Below, one piece after another: positions 36,668-45,372 of a DNA stretch of 64,000 nucleotides. The notes beneath the pieces were generated by a model. The model ran no database searches, had not been told where the DNA came from, and saw only the letters and a program-made list of their open reading frames with translations. Origin of the DNA: Agrobacterium tumefaciens. GTDB lineage: Bacteria > Pseudomonadota > Alphaproteobacteria > Rhizobiales > Rhizobiaceae. The position numbers were made by a program, and so were the translations under genes. Where the stretch lies: contig NZ_CP115842.1 in NCBI RefSeq assembly GCF_013318015.2, forward strand, positions 2,043,501 to 2,107,500. Reading direction: 5' to 3'. The first letter of the stretch is position 1. Each line of letters starts with the position of its first letter.

Positions 36668-37177
36668 TTATTCGTTCGCGCCGGTCTTTTCCTTGAGTTC
36701 GGAAACCAGCGTTGCGAGGTCGGTCTTGTTTTGCAGAATATCCTCCAGCATCCGCTCCAGATCTTCCGAACGGTCGGCCTTGGAAAGAAGGTCGCGCAGT
36801 TCGTTGCGGGCATCCAAAAGCGCCTTGAGCGCCGGAACCTGCTGCACGACAGCGCCGGGTTCGAAATCATCCATACTTTCGAACTTCAGGTTGACCTGCA
36901 TGTCCGTGCCATCCTTTTGCAGCGTATTGGCAACGGAAATATTGAGGCCGGGCGTCATGCGCCGCATGACTTCGTCGAAATTGTCGCGGTCGATCTGAAC
37001 GAATTTACGCTCCCCGAACGGCTTGAGCGGCTGGGTGGGATTGCCGGAGAAATCACCGAGCACACCGACCACGAAAGGCAGTTCCTTGACTACCATCGCG
37101 CCTTCGGTTTCGACTTCGTATTTGATGTGAACGCGTGGTTTGCGAACACGCTCCAGCTTCTCATGTACACTTGCCAT
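36668..37177 (-). CDS. tssB: T6SS sheath small subunit TssB (ImpB/VipA)
   Basis: Small sheath subunit of 169 residues. It begins [23 protein letters not shown] and contains [14 protein letters not shown] and [17 protein letters not shown], which define the family; the C-terminal helix includes AND-like [18 protein letters not shown] 37177 is preferred to the upstream GTG/ATG at 37204 because a GGAGG-type site lies just before it. Confidence 0.95.
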   Translation of the reverse strand: MASVHEKLERVRKPRVHIKYEVETEGAMVVKELPFVVGVLGDFSGNPTQPLKPFGERKFVQIDRDNFDEVMRRMTPGLNISVANTLQKDGTDMQVNLKFESMDDFEPGAVVQQVPALKALLDARNELRDLLSKADRSEDLERMLEDILQNKTDLATLVSELKEKTGANE

Positions 37178-37216
37178 TTCAACCTCCTTGGTGCCCCTTG
37201 GCACAGACGACTGTTA

Positions 37217-37236
37217 CGGAGCGGCGTCGCGCTCCG
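37217..37236. other. Intercistronic hairpin between tssA and tssB
   Basis: CGGAGCG / CGCTCCG form a 7-bp stem with a 6-nt loop in the 65-bp gap just after the tssA stop codon. Confidence 0.45.
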
Positions 37237-37242
37237 CGCTTT

Positions 37243-38298
37243 CTATTTTCCGTTGCTCTCTCCGCTTGGCTTGATGCCGGCGGCGGTTAAGACTGCGTTG
37301 CGAACCTGGGCTTCCGGCAAAAGCTCGGCCAGCAGTTCCGAAAAATCCATGCGTCCCCTGCGCACCAGTGTCTCTATGGCAAGGGAGATCGGTGAATGCG
37401 GCTCGGTACGGCGGAAGTAACGCGCAACCGAGAGAAGAGTTTCAAATGCTTCGTCGCGCGATAATATGCCTTCCGGTGCGGTCACGGCGGGCCGCGCGGC
37501 CGCCGGCCCGCTCTCGTCTGAACCGCTGATGCCCACAGGTTCCTGTTCGACGGATGCCGGCTCCTGGTCACGCCCGCCGAGCGAGCGAATTGCAGACGCT
37601 GCTTCGACCAGCGTGTTGCGGATATGGGAACTCGGTGGTGCGGATTGCCCGCAGCGCTCGGCAAGGATGGCCATGATGGCATCAAACGAGGAGAGGCACG
37701 CAGTCACCTCTGTCAACTGGGATGACATGGCGGCAACGCCAGTTTCAGACGCAAGCCGATATAGCTCTTCGCGACGTTTGCTCTCATTTGGGCGCTGCGC
37801 GAGTTGAAAGTCCCATAGGCTGTGTTCGCCAAATTTGCCGCCTGGGATCAATGAGGCGAGGCGCAAAGGCTGAACAAGCGTTCCTTCGCTGCCGACACCG
37901 TTCAATCCCGCTAAAGGTGCAAATTTTTCTTCGTCATTATCGTCGCTGATTGACCGCAGCGAGTCCCAGTGGTTGTAAAACAGCTCTTTGCCGAGGTCGT
38001 AGATTTCGCGCAGACCATGAAAGCCGCGCAGGCGCAGCGATGCTTCCGCAAGCCACGCCAATATTTCAACATCCTTGCTTTCGGAATATATAATCTGCAA
38101 TCCAAGATTGCTGACATTATCCCAGCTACTGGATATTTTCAGGTTATCCTGCGGAGAAGCGGCGCGCTCTTCTGTACGAGCTTGGTTTCTTTCATCCTTA
38201 ATTCTATAGTATATTTCACGCGTTCTTGCGTTGACCCGGATATTTTCTCCGCAGTCATTCAGAAATTCTACATCTGTTTTAACGTTCGGCGCGTTCAA
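37243..38298 (-). CDS. tssA: T6SS cap/assembly protein TssA (ImpA)
   Basis: ImpA_N-domain protein of 351 residues; the N-terminal region contains the characteristic SSWDNVSNLGLQIIYSESKDVEILAWLAE and LRGFHGLREIYDLGKELFYNHW. The C-terminal part has the short-type extension (SRDEAFETLLSVARYFRRTEPHSPI) as in A2-type TssA proteins that stay at the baseplate. First gene of the imp operon, divergent from clpV. Confidence 0.9.
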   Translation of the reverse strand: MNAPNVKTDVEFLNDCGENIRVNARTREIYYRIKDERNQARTEERAASPQDNLKISSSWDNVSNLGLQIIYSESKDVEILAWLAEASLRLRGFHGLREIYDLGKELFYNHWDSLRSISDDNDEEKFAPLAGLNGVGSEGTLVQPLRLASLIPGGKFGEHSLWDFQLAQRPNESKRREELYRLASETGVAAMSSQLTEVTACLSSFDAIMAILAERCGQSAPPSSHIRNTLVEAASAIRSLGGRDQEPASVEQEPVGISGSDESGPAAARPAVTAPEGILSRDEAFETLLSVARYFRRTEPHSPISLAIETLVRRGRMDFSELLAELLPEAQVRNAVLTAAGIKPSGESNGK

Positions 38299-38518
38299 TG
38301 GCAGTCTATCTCCGAGAAATAGTAATGGATTTTTTGTAGTTACTTCCCTTACGTAAGGCTATTCATGAGACAGACTTATTCTAAATGTGTCTAAATTGTG
38401 GCGTCTAGTGGATAATCTCATCTGACAAAAAATCAACTTCGGGGTGGACAAGTTGGTTTCATCATCATATTTACTCCACGTCACGTTGTGGAATGAACCC
38501 GGGCAGGAGGCTCATTGC
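38299..38518. promoter_or_regulatory. Divergent tssA/clpV control region with palindrome
   Basis: The 220-bp AT-rich gap separates the imp and hcp operons and must hold both promoters. It contains a perfect 12-bp palindrome, CCTTACGTAAGG, at 38347-38358 and an imperfect inverted repeat around AGACTTATTCTAAATGTGTCT further right. In Agrobacterium T6SS transcription responds to acid through ExoR-ChvG-ChvI; whether either site binds ChvI is unknown. AGGAGG lies before the clpV ATG. Confidence 0.6.
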
Positions 38519-41188
38519 ATGTCGCATATCGATCTCAACCGCCTTGTTGGAGCGCTTGAGCCAGACCTGCGTGTTACCCTTGAAGCTGCGGCTTCTGTTG
38601 CGGTGCGCATGGGGCACAGATACGTGGATATCCCGCATTGGCTGCTTGCGGTTGTGGACTCCGGCATCTATGCGAAAACATTCGAGGAATTAAAAATTCC
38701 ACTTCCGGTATTGCAGGCTGAAATCAGCCGCAGTCTGGAGGAGTCCATCATCGGCGACGGAGAGGCATTGTCGCTCTCCCAGAACATCCTCACGGCAGCC
38801 CGGGAGGCATGGATTCTCGCATCGCTGGAGGCTGGCCGCGACCGTGTTACGCTTTGCGATCTTCTGTTGGCGATGGATGAGGAAACATCACTTCGCTCTT
38901 TCGTCCGCTCGGCATTTCCTTCTCTCAAGGCGATGGATCGCACCGCGCTTGAGCGTCTTCGCAACTCGACTGAAAATGGCGCAGGCGTGGATGTTCCTTC
39001 CGCGCTGGCAGGCTCAGGGCATGCAGGGACAGGACAGTCTGCAGGCCAGAATGATTTCTTGCGCCTTTACACCCAGGACATGACCGCAGATGCCCGCAAT
39101 GGCAAGGTTGATCCTGTTATCGGCCGCGATGATGAGTTACGCCAGCTCGTTGATATTCTAACGCGCCGCCGACAGAACAATCCCATCCTGGTAGGTGAGG
39201 CGGGGGTTGGCAAAACGGCGGTTGCCGAGGCGCTGGCGCTGGAAATCGCGTCTGGCAACGTTCCGGAAAAGTTGCGCAATGTCCGCCTGCTGAACCTCGA
39301 TATTTCGCTACTTCAGGCCGGTGCCGGCGTTAAGGGTGAGTTTGAGCGCCGCCTTCATGGCGTAATCGATGCGGTCAAACGTTCTACCGAACCGGTCATC
39401 CTGTTTATCGATGAGGCCCACGGTCTCGTTGGTGCGGGTGGTGCGGCCGGGCAGGGCGATGCGGCCAATATTCTCAAGCCCGCTCTGGCGCGGGGTGAAG
39501 TGCGTACCGTCGCGGCGACGACCTGGAGCGAATACAAGAAGTATTTCGAAAAGGATGCGGCGCTGACCCGTCGTTTCCAGCCTGTACATGTGCGCGAGCC
39601 GGATGAGACGACCGCCATACGTATGTTGCGCGGTGTCGCTGACAGCTTCGTCAGCCATCACAACGTTGTCGTTCGTGACGAGGCGGTCGTGGCCGCGGTG
39701 CAATTATCCGCACGCTACATGCCCGCGCGGCAGTTGCCGGACAAGGCCGTCAGCCTTCTCGATACGGCCGCGGCTGCCGTCTCACTGGCACGGCAGACCG
39801 AGCCGGAGCGGCTGCGCGCTATGGAAAGCGAGCGGCGCCTTCTCACCGATGAGTTGAACTGGCTTCTGCGTGAACCGCAGGATGGCGAGATTGACAGCCG
39901 TATCCAGTCGATACGGGGCGAAGTCGAAAAGCTTGAGAGTGGGATCGATGATCTGCGCAGCCGTTACGACGCGGAGATGGCTGAGCTAAGCGAAGAGCAG
40001 CCGGTTGAAGGCGATGTTTCCAATGTCTCTCCCCTGCGGCCTGCGGTTGAGGCAAAACCGGCAAATGCCGAGAGACTTGTCCCGACGGTCGTTGATCGTG
40101 AGGCGATCGCCGCCGTCGTTTCGCGATGGACCGGAATTCCACTTGGCAAACTTCTGGCGGACCAGATCGAAAGTGCCCGGACACTCGATGCGCGTATGCG
40201 GCAGCGGGTGGTGGGGCAGGATGCTGCAATTGCACGGATTGCCGATGCCATGCGCACTGCGCGGGCCGGATTATCCGATCCGCGCCGCCCGCCGGCCGTT
40301 TTTTTCCTTGTTGGCATGTCCGGAACAGGAAAGACCGAAACCGCGCTGTCGCTCGCCGATATGCTCTACGGCGGCAACAGCCATTTGACGACGATCAACA
40401 TGTCGGAGTTCAAGGAAGAGCATAAGGTTTCGCTGCTTCTCGGTTCGCCGCCCGGCTATGTCGGTTTCGGCGAAGGCGGCGTGTTGACGGAAGCGGTGCG
40501 CCGTCGGCCGTTCGGCGTTCTGCTCTTGGATGAGATCGACAAGGCTCACCCCGGCGTCCAGGACATTTTCTATCAGGTGTTTGACAAGGGCGTGTTGCGT
40601 GATGGCGAAGGCCGCGACGTGGATTTCAAGAACACCACTATCTTCATGACGGCCAATACAGGCTCGGAGTTGCTCTCGGCGCTGTCGGCCGATCCCGACA
40701 CGATGCCGGAAGGCGAAGCGCTGGAAGCGCTTCTGATGCCGGAGCTTACCAAACAGTTCAAGCCCGCGTTCCTCGGGCGCACGATCATTCTTCCCTTCAT
40801 GCCGCTTGGTACGGAGGCGCTTGCAAGGATCGTGGATATGCAGATTGGCAAGATCAGGGAACGTGTGCTCGCAACATATGGCACCGGCCTGACCCTGTCC
40901 AATGTGGCGCGAGATGCCTTGGTGGCGCGCGCCGGTGCAAGTGAGATTGGCGCACGCGCCATTGAAATCATGATCGGCAAGGACCTCCTGCCGCCTCTTT
41001 CCAGCTTTTTCCTCGAAAAGGTAATCGCGGGAGAGCGTGTCGGGAACATTGTTGTCGATTTTGGTGAAAACGGGTTCGGCATTCGTGCCGAAGAGGCTGG
41101 GGAAGCAGATGAATTCGCCGTAACCGAAGAGGTTGGGGTGGATAAAGTTGCCGCGTCGGATGGGGCTACCCGACGCATGCGGCATTAA
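38519..41188 (+). CDS. clpV: T6SS ATPase ClpV (TssH)
   Basis: AAA+ disaggregase of 889 residues that extracts and recycles contracted TssBC sheath. Domains in order: Clp N domain (residues 1-150, including [20 protein letters not shown]), first AAA domain with Walker A GEAGVGKT at 226-233 and [12 protein letters not shown], middle coiled-coil region, second AAA domain with GMSGTGKT at 599-606, and a C-terminal D2-small domain. The last 35 residues are an acidic extension ([17 protein letters not shown]) not usual for the family. ATG at 38519 follows AGGAGG; upstream in-frame codons lack similarity. Confidence 0.95.
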   Translation: MSHIDLNRLVGALEPDLRVTLEAAASVAVRMGHRYVDIPHWLLAVVDSGIYAKTFEELKIPLPVLQAEISRSLEESIIGDGEALSLSQNILTAAREAWILASLEAGRDRVTLCDLLLAMDEETSLRSFVRSAFPSLKAMDRTALERLRNSTENGAGVDVPSALAGSGHAGTGQSAGQNDFLRLYTQDMTADARNGKVDPVIGRDDELRQLVDILTRRRQNNPILVGEAGVGKTAVAEALALEIASGNVPEKLRNVRLLNLDISLLQAGAGVKGEFERRLHGVIDAVKRSTEPVILFIDEAHGLVGAGGAAGQGDAANILKPALARGEVRTVAATTWSEYKKYFEKDAALTRRFQPVHVREPDETTAIRMLRGVADSFVSHHNVVVRDEAVVAAVQLSARYMPARQLPDKAVSLLDTAAAAVSLARQTEPERLRAMESERRLLTDELNWLLREPQDGEIDSRIQSIRGEVEKLESGIDDLRSRYDAEMAELSEEQPVEGDVSNVSPLRPAVEAKPANAERLVPTVVDREAIAAVVSRWTGIPLGKLLADQIESARTLDARMRQRVVGQDAAIARIADAMRTARAGLSDPRRPPAVFFLVGMSGTGKTETALSLADMLYGGNSHLTTINMSEFKEEHKVSLLLGSPPGYVGFGEGGVLTEAVRRRPFGVLLLDEIDKAHPGVQDIFYQVFDKGVLRDGEGRDVDFKNTTIFMTANTGSELLSALSADPDTMPEGEALEALLMPELTKQFKPAFLGRTIILPFMPLGTEALARIVDMQIGKIRERVLATYGTGLTLSNVARDALVARAGASEIGARAIEIMIGKDLLPPLSSFFLEKVIAGERVGNIVVDFGENGFGIRAEEAGEADEFAVTEEVGVDKVAASDGATRRMRH

Positions 41189-41245
41189 ACGAAGGGTAAC
41201 TCGGCCTCGGAGCAAGAGGTCATTTTAGCTATAGGAGCTTACAGC

Positions 41246-41722
41246 ATGCCAATTTATCTGCAGATTGACGGTATCCAGGGCGACGCCACCCATGAAGAAC
41301 ATCGCAAGTGGATGGATATTGAAGCCATTCACTGGAACGTGGCCCGCAACATGAACACCTCTGCTGGTTCTGCTGCAAACCGCGAGGCATCCGAACCGAC
41401 CATTTCGGAAGTCATTCTGACCAAGGTTAGCGATTCTTCTTCCACCAAGCTTTTCCAGGAAGCCTGCGCCGGCCGGACCGGCAAGCTCGCAACCATTCAT
41501 CTGGTGACCACGGGTAATCCCGGCAACACCTATATCGAGTATCTGCTGACAAACACGCTTATCGCCAGCTACTCGGTGGATTCCAGCGGTGACCGTCCGG
41601 TGGAAACCGTCAAGCTCAACTTCACGAAGATGGAAGTGAAGTACACGCCGTTCGACGACAACAACTCGCCGCAGTCTCCGATGATCGCCTCCTACGATCT
41701 GGCGACGACGAAGGCTGCCTGA
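41246..41722 (+). CDS. hcp: T6SS tube protein Hcp (TssD)
   Basis: Hcp of 158 residues, forming hexameric rings that stack into the inner tube. Family segments: MPIYLQIDGIQGDATHEEHRKWMDIEAIHW, GSAANREASEPTIS and VKLNFTKMEVKYTPFDDNN. Preceded by a good site (TAGGAGCTTACAGC) and followed by a strong hairpin. Confidence 0.97.
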   Translation: MPIYLQIDGIQGDATHEEHRKWMDIEAIHWNVARNMNTSAGSAANREASEPTISEVILTKVSDSSSTKLFQEACAGRTGKLATIHLVTTGNPGNTYIEYLLTNTLIASYSVDSSGDRPVETVKLNFTKMEVKYTPFDDNNSPQSPMIASYDLATTKAA

Positions 41723-41734
41723 TCGTGACGCGAC

Positions 41735-41759
41735 CCGGTGCCGGCGTTGCCGGCACCGG
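41735..41759 (+). terminator. Hairpin after hcp (terminator/attenuator)
   Basis: CCGGTGCCGGC (41735-41745) pairs perfectly with GCCGGCACCGG (41749-41759) around a 3-nt loop, followed by AACGTTTTC. Lying just after hcp and before tai, it could stop part of transcription or protect the hcp end, explaining why Hcp is made far above downstream effector proteins. Confidence 0.75.
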
Positions 41760-41830
41760 AACGTTTTCAATGCAGTTTTGCAGCTCACGTCGTGATGTTT
41801 CACGTCGAGTTTGGTCTAGGTGGTTTTTTG

Positions 41831-42220
41831 ATGCGCTCCCTATATGCGTTTTTTGTTTCCGTGCCGGTTGTTCTGGCATCTTCCGGTCTTTCGCCGGTCG
41901 GTGCGGCGGAGCGGACATGGATATTCTCTGGTGCCGAACTCAAGCAGGCCATCGAGGGTAAGCTTGCCCCGGAGGTGTCCGATCCGGAAATGCGGCGGCT
42001 GGTTTCCGTTGCAAAGTCAAGCGCCTATATCGCTGGCGTGGCCGATCTGACGAGCGGATCGGACTGGTGTGGTGCAGGCGCCGTGGCGCCCCATGAACTC
42101 AACGACCGGATCTACACCTATCTCGGCGATCTTCCTGCGGAAAAACTGGATGAACAGGCAGCCACTCTCGTGCGGGAGGCGCTCAAGGTCTCCTTTCCCT
42201 GTGAGCAGAAAAGTAACTAG
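41831..42220 (+). CDS. tai: Tae4 immunity protein, Rap1a/Tai family
   Basis: Secreted protein of 129 residues. Signal peptide MRSLYAFFVSVPVVLASSGL with cleavage near GAA-ERT; the mature part has the Rap1a/Tai pattern AYIAGVADLTSGSDWCGAG and ends LKVSFPCEQK, with two cysteines likely in a disulphide. Tai proteins act in the periplasm to block a Tae amidase; the tae4 gene follows by 11 bp. ATG 41831 is chosen as the start of the signal peptide. Confidence 0.88.
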   Translation: MRSLYAFFVSVPVVLASSGLSPVGAAERTWIFSGAELKQAIEGKLAPEVSDPEMRRLVSVAKSSAYIAGVADLTSGSDWCGAGAVAPHELNDRIYTYLGDLPAEKLDEQAATLVREALKVSFPCEQKSN

Positions 42221-42231
42221 TGGGACGAACC

Positions 42232-42732
42232 ATGCGCGTTAACTTTGACACTCTTTATAAGAATTATCCGAGCAGCGACCCGTCGCACCCGAACTATGTC
42301 AGCCAGCGTGATCTTTTCACGGAAATAGGCTGGGATGATTTTATCGGTAACCCGAACTATCACAATACCTGTGCCATCCGCGTTAGCATCGCTTTCGTGA
42401 AATCGGGGATCAACATCGTGCCAGCCTCGCATCGCATCCAGAAAGGTCCATATGCGGGCAAGGGCATTGAGGTGAACATGCGCCGCCTCGCAAATCTGGT
42501 GAAACGGACGAGCTATCTAGGCGAGCCCGAACCGTTTACCCCCGCGACAGCGCGTAATGGCATCGGTGCCCGTAACGGTGTTGTGGCGTTCAACAATATC
42601 CCTGGTTACACCGGAGGCGGCCATATCGATCTTGTGCGGGGTGGCTCAGAGGCCACCCAATGCGCGTCGGCCTGCTACTACAATTCGGAAACGATCTGGT
42701 TCTGGCCACTTCAGTCCAGCCGCGGGTCCTGA
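42232..42732 (+). CDS. tae4: T6SS amidase effector Tae4 (peptidoglycan amidase)
   Basis: Peptidoglycan amidase effector of 166 residues, NlpC/P60-like fold, which cleaves the peptide stem between D-Glu and mDAP. The catalytic cysteine is Cys47 (NTCAIRVS) and the histidine His131 (GGGHIDL), followed by Asp133; these agree with Tae4. No signal peptide: it reaches the target periplasm through the spike. Gene order hcp-tai-tae-vgrG matches Agrobacterium. ATG 42232 preferred to GTG 42220. Confidence 0.92.
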   Translation: MRVNFDTLYKNYPSSDPSHPNYVSQRDLFTEIGWDDFIGNPNYHNTCAIRVSIAFVKSGINIVPASHRIQKGPYAGKGIEVNMRRLANLVKRTSYLGEPEPFTPATARNGIGARNGVVAFNNIPGYTGGGHIDLVRGGSEATQCASACYYNSETIWFWPLQSSRGS

Positions 42733-42745
42733 TTAGGAGTGTTCC

Positions 42746-44899
42746 ATGAACGACCAGTCGTCACTTTCTGATTTCGTTCAGGCAAGCCGCGTCCTCAAGG
42801 TCAAGTCGCCTTTGGGAGAGGATCAGCTTTTGCCGGAGCGTCTGACGGTCGAGGAAGGCGTATCGCAGCTCTTTGATATTTGCCTGACGGTGCGTGCCAA
42901 GAAGGAGGCGGTTAAGCCCGAGGAACTGATCGGGCGGCTGGTCGATGTTTCGCTCGAGATCAGCCAGGGCGAGGGTGAGGGCGGCGGTGTTCGCCGTCCC
43001 TTTAACGGCCTTGTAACAGAGCTCCATGAAGGTCCTCCGATCACGCGTGGATTGCGCTCTTACTCGATGACCATCCGGCCACAGATGTGGTTGCTTTCGC
43101 GGCGTTCCGATTGCCGCATCTGGATGGACAAGACGGCGGTCGATATCGTTGAGACGCTGTTTTCCGAACACGGAATTCCTGCTCCCGATACGTCAGGCAT
43201 CATCTCGCCGCCGCCTGCACAGCACTACAGCGTGCAGTTTAACGAGACCGATCTGGATTATCTCACCCGCCGTTTCGAAGAGGATGGCCTGTTCTACTGG
43301 TTCAGCCACGAGGACGGTTCCCATAAGCTGCATGTTGCCGATAGCGCCAGCGGCTGGCTCGGGCCGTCTCCGGCTGCCCAGGGGGAGGGAACGGTGCGGC
43401 TGGCGCAGGGCTCGTCGGACCGCAACCACATCAATGACTGGGCACGGCGGTTCTCCTATGTCTCCGGCCAGCGGGCGGGCGCGGACTGGAATTTCGAGAC
43501 GCCGGGCATGGTGCCTGGCACGATGACGCCGTCTCTGGTGCAAATGCCGGACGCGACGAAGCGCGAGCTCTACGAATATCCGGCCCGCATCAAGACGGTG
43601 GAAGAAGCGGAACGGGCGCAGAAACTGCGCACCCAGGCGATCGAGGCCGATCACGACCGGGTATTCGGATCGTCCACCTCACGCATTCTCGAACCCGGCC
43701 GTCGCTTTACGCCTTACGAGGTCGCCCATCCCGAACATGCCTATGAAGAGCATGTGATCATCAGGGCAAGCCACAGCATCGTTGATCTCTCCTATGAGAC
43801 AAACAGCAACGAACCGGAATATCGCAATCACTTCGAGGCAATTCCGGCCCGCGTGCCGCTGACGCCCCATCGGTCAACAAAACGCCCGCGCATCGAAGGC
43901 ACCCAGGTGGCGATCGTCGCTGGCCCGGAGGGTGAGGAAATCCACCCGGATCAGTATGGCCGCATCAAGCTGTGGTTCCCTTGGGATCGCAAGGCAAAGA
44001 AGGATGGTACGGATACGTGCTGGGTGCGGGTTGCGCAGAACTGGGCGGGCTCCACTTGGGGCGGCCAGATCATCCCGCGCATCGGCATGGAAGTGATGGT
44101 TGCATTTGTGGATGGCGATCCGGACCGGCCCCTGGTCACCGGCGTGGTGCCGAATGCGCGTCAGACAGTGCCTTATGAGCTGCCTGCCAACAAAACCAAG
44201 AGCACGTTCCGGACTAACACGCACAAAGGTTCGGGCTTCAACGAACTGACTTTCGAAGACGAGAATGGCCGCGAGGAAATTTACATTCACGCCCAGAAAG
44301 ACCGCAACGAAAAAATCCGAAACAATCACAGCGAACGGATTGATAATAACTGGGTCCAGTCGGTTGGCCACAATAAGTCGATAGAGGTGCGCAACAACCA
44401 CCACGAGGTTGTTGGTGGCAATATGATGGTTACAGTTGGGCCGAGCGGGATAGGAAGGGTCGTGAATTCGGTGCTGAATTCGCTTGTGAGCGGGATTGGC
44501 GACGTTGCAAAGAACCTCGGTTTTCCAGGGCTTCTCAATCCTGGCGAGGGCAATATGTCCGTCATCGTCGAGAAGAACAATACTGAGAGCGTGGGTGTGT
44601 TCAAAGCCGTCAACGTGGGGGCCGGAATGGCTACCAATGTCGGTATGTCCTACAGCGTCAACGCAGGAACACGTGTCAATCTCATGAGCAACGACACGAT
44701 GTCGCTGTCTGCGCAAAACAGCGCGACCGTACATAGCGGGGGCGAATTGCACCTGACTTGCGGAAAGGCCAATGTTTTGATGCATGAGGATGGAACTGTC
44801 ACGCTGAGCGGTACGAAGCTCTTTCTCGACTTTGAAGAGATCGAGATCAATGGCGAACAGCGTGTTGTCGTCAATGGCGGAAGGATAGATTTGAATTGA
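42746..44899 (+). CDS. vgrG: T6SS spike protein VgrG (TssI)
   Basis: Trimeric spike of 717 residues. The gp27-like domains (residues about 20-380) include NGLVTELHEGPPITRGLRSY and NDWARRFSYVSGQRAG; the gp5/OB domain is near 380-480 (EEIHPDQYGRIKLWFPWDRK, WAGSTWGGQIIPRIGMEVMV). The C-terminal beta-helix (GSGFNELTFEDENGREEIYI, then repeats) ends at residue 717 with no added enzymatic domain. It carries the downstream effectors through PAAR and chaperones. Confidence 0.97.
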   Translation: MNDQSSLSDFVQASRVLKVKSPLGEDQLLPERLTVEEGVSQLFDICLTVRAKKEAVKPEELIGRLVDVSLEISQGEGEGGGVRRPFNGLVTELHEGPPITRGLRSYSMTIRPQMWLLSRRSDCRIWMDKTAVDIVETLFSEHGIPAPDTSGIISPPPAQHYSVQFNETDLDYLTRRFEEDGLFYWFSHEDGSHKLHVADSASGWLGPSPAAQGEGTVRLAQGSSDRNHINDWARRFSYVSGQRAGADWNFETPGMVPGTMTPSLVQMPDATKRELYEYPARIKTVEEAERAQKLRTQAIEADHDRVFGSSTSRILEPGRRFTPYEVAHPEHAYEEHVIIRASHSIVDLSYETNSNEPEYRNHFEAIPARVPLTPHRSTKRPRIEGTQVAIVAGPEGEEIHPDQYGRIKLWFPWDRKAKKDGTDTCWVRVAQNWAGSTWGGQIIPRIGMEVMVAFVDGDPDRPLVTGVVPNARQTVPYELPANKTKSTFRTNTHKGSGFNELTFEDENGREEIYIHAQKDRNEKIRNNHSERIDNNWVQSVGHNKSIEVRNNHHEVVGGNMMVTVGPSGIGRVVNSVLNSLVSGIGDVAKNLGFPGLLNPGEGNMSVIVEKNNTESVGVFKAVNVGAGMATNVGMSYSVNAGTRVNLMSNDTMSLSAQNSATVHSGGELHLTCGKANVLMHEDGTVTLSGTKLFLDFEEIEINGEQRVVVNGGRIDLN

Positions 44900-44907
44900 G
44901 AAGCAAT

Positions 44908-45372
44908 ATGACGAGAATCCTGGCCCCGGCATGTGTGATCCTTATGGCCTCCAGCTCTTTTTCCTTCGCAATTGAATGCGAAACCGATCCGGCCAAATTC
45001 GCCTTCACATCGGATACGCCATCCACCTTCAACATCGGAGAGAAGCAGGATGTTGACCGAGCCTATGCAGGGCTTGCGGCCGTTCTTGGGCCGTTAGACA
45101 GCTATACGAAAACGCGCATTTTCTATTCTAAAGGTTATGAGGACATCAGGGACTACGACTGTAGGGAAGAAAAGTGCCGAGCGATGGAGGTTCTCGAGGG
45201 GCTCCAGCAATGTGGCGCGGGCGGCATGGCCAAGAAGGACGCGTGTTATCCACTGGCGGTCGTTTACAAACAGAAGCTCTATTGCCTTCTTTATCCGGGA
45301 CAGCAGAACTTCGATCCGTCGAAACCATTCGTACCCTATGTGCCATTCAAATACGGTCAGGCGGAGCAATGA
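44908..45372 (+). CDS. Secreted cysteine-containing protein, uncharacterised; possible periplasmic immunity protein
   Basis: I do not recognise this family. The 154-residue product has a signal peptide (TRILAPACVILMASSSFSFA, cleavage near residue 20-21) and seven cysteines in the mature part (ECETDP, DCREEKCRAME, QQCGAG, KDACYPL, LYCLLY), suggesting disulphides. It follows vgrG by 8 bp and its stop overlaps the ATG of the next gene (ATGA), the close coupling expected for immunity-effector pairs. Role is inferred from context. Confidence 0.6.
   Translation: MTRILAPACVILMASSSFSFAIECETDPAKFAFTSDTPSTFNIGEKQDVDRAYAGLAAVLGPLDSYTKTRIFYSKGYEDIRDYDCREEKCRAMEVLEGLQQCGAGGMAKKDACYPLAVVYKQKLYCLLYPGQQNFDPSKPFVPYVPFKYGQAEQ

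Noticed and set aside
35033..37420. Very long plus-strand frames opposite tssC and tssB
   Set aside because: Shadows of the sheath genes; no domain, signal or site supports them.
43874..44932. 352-codon minus-strand frame inside vgrG
   Set aside because: Lies antisense to the recognisable VgrG and ends beyond its stop without a ribosome site.
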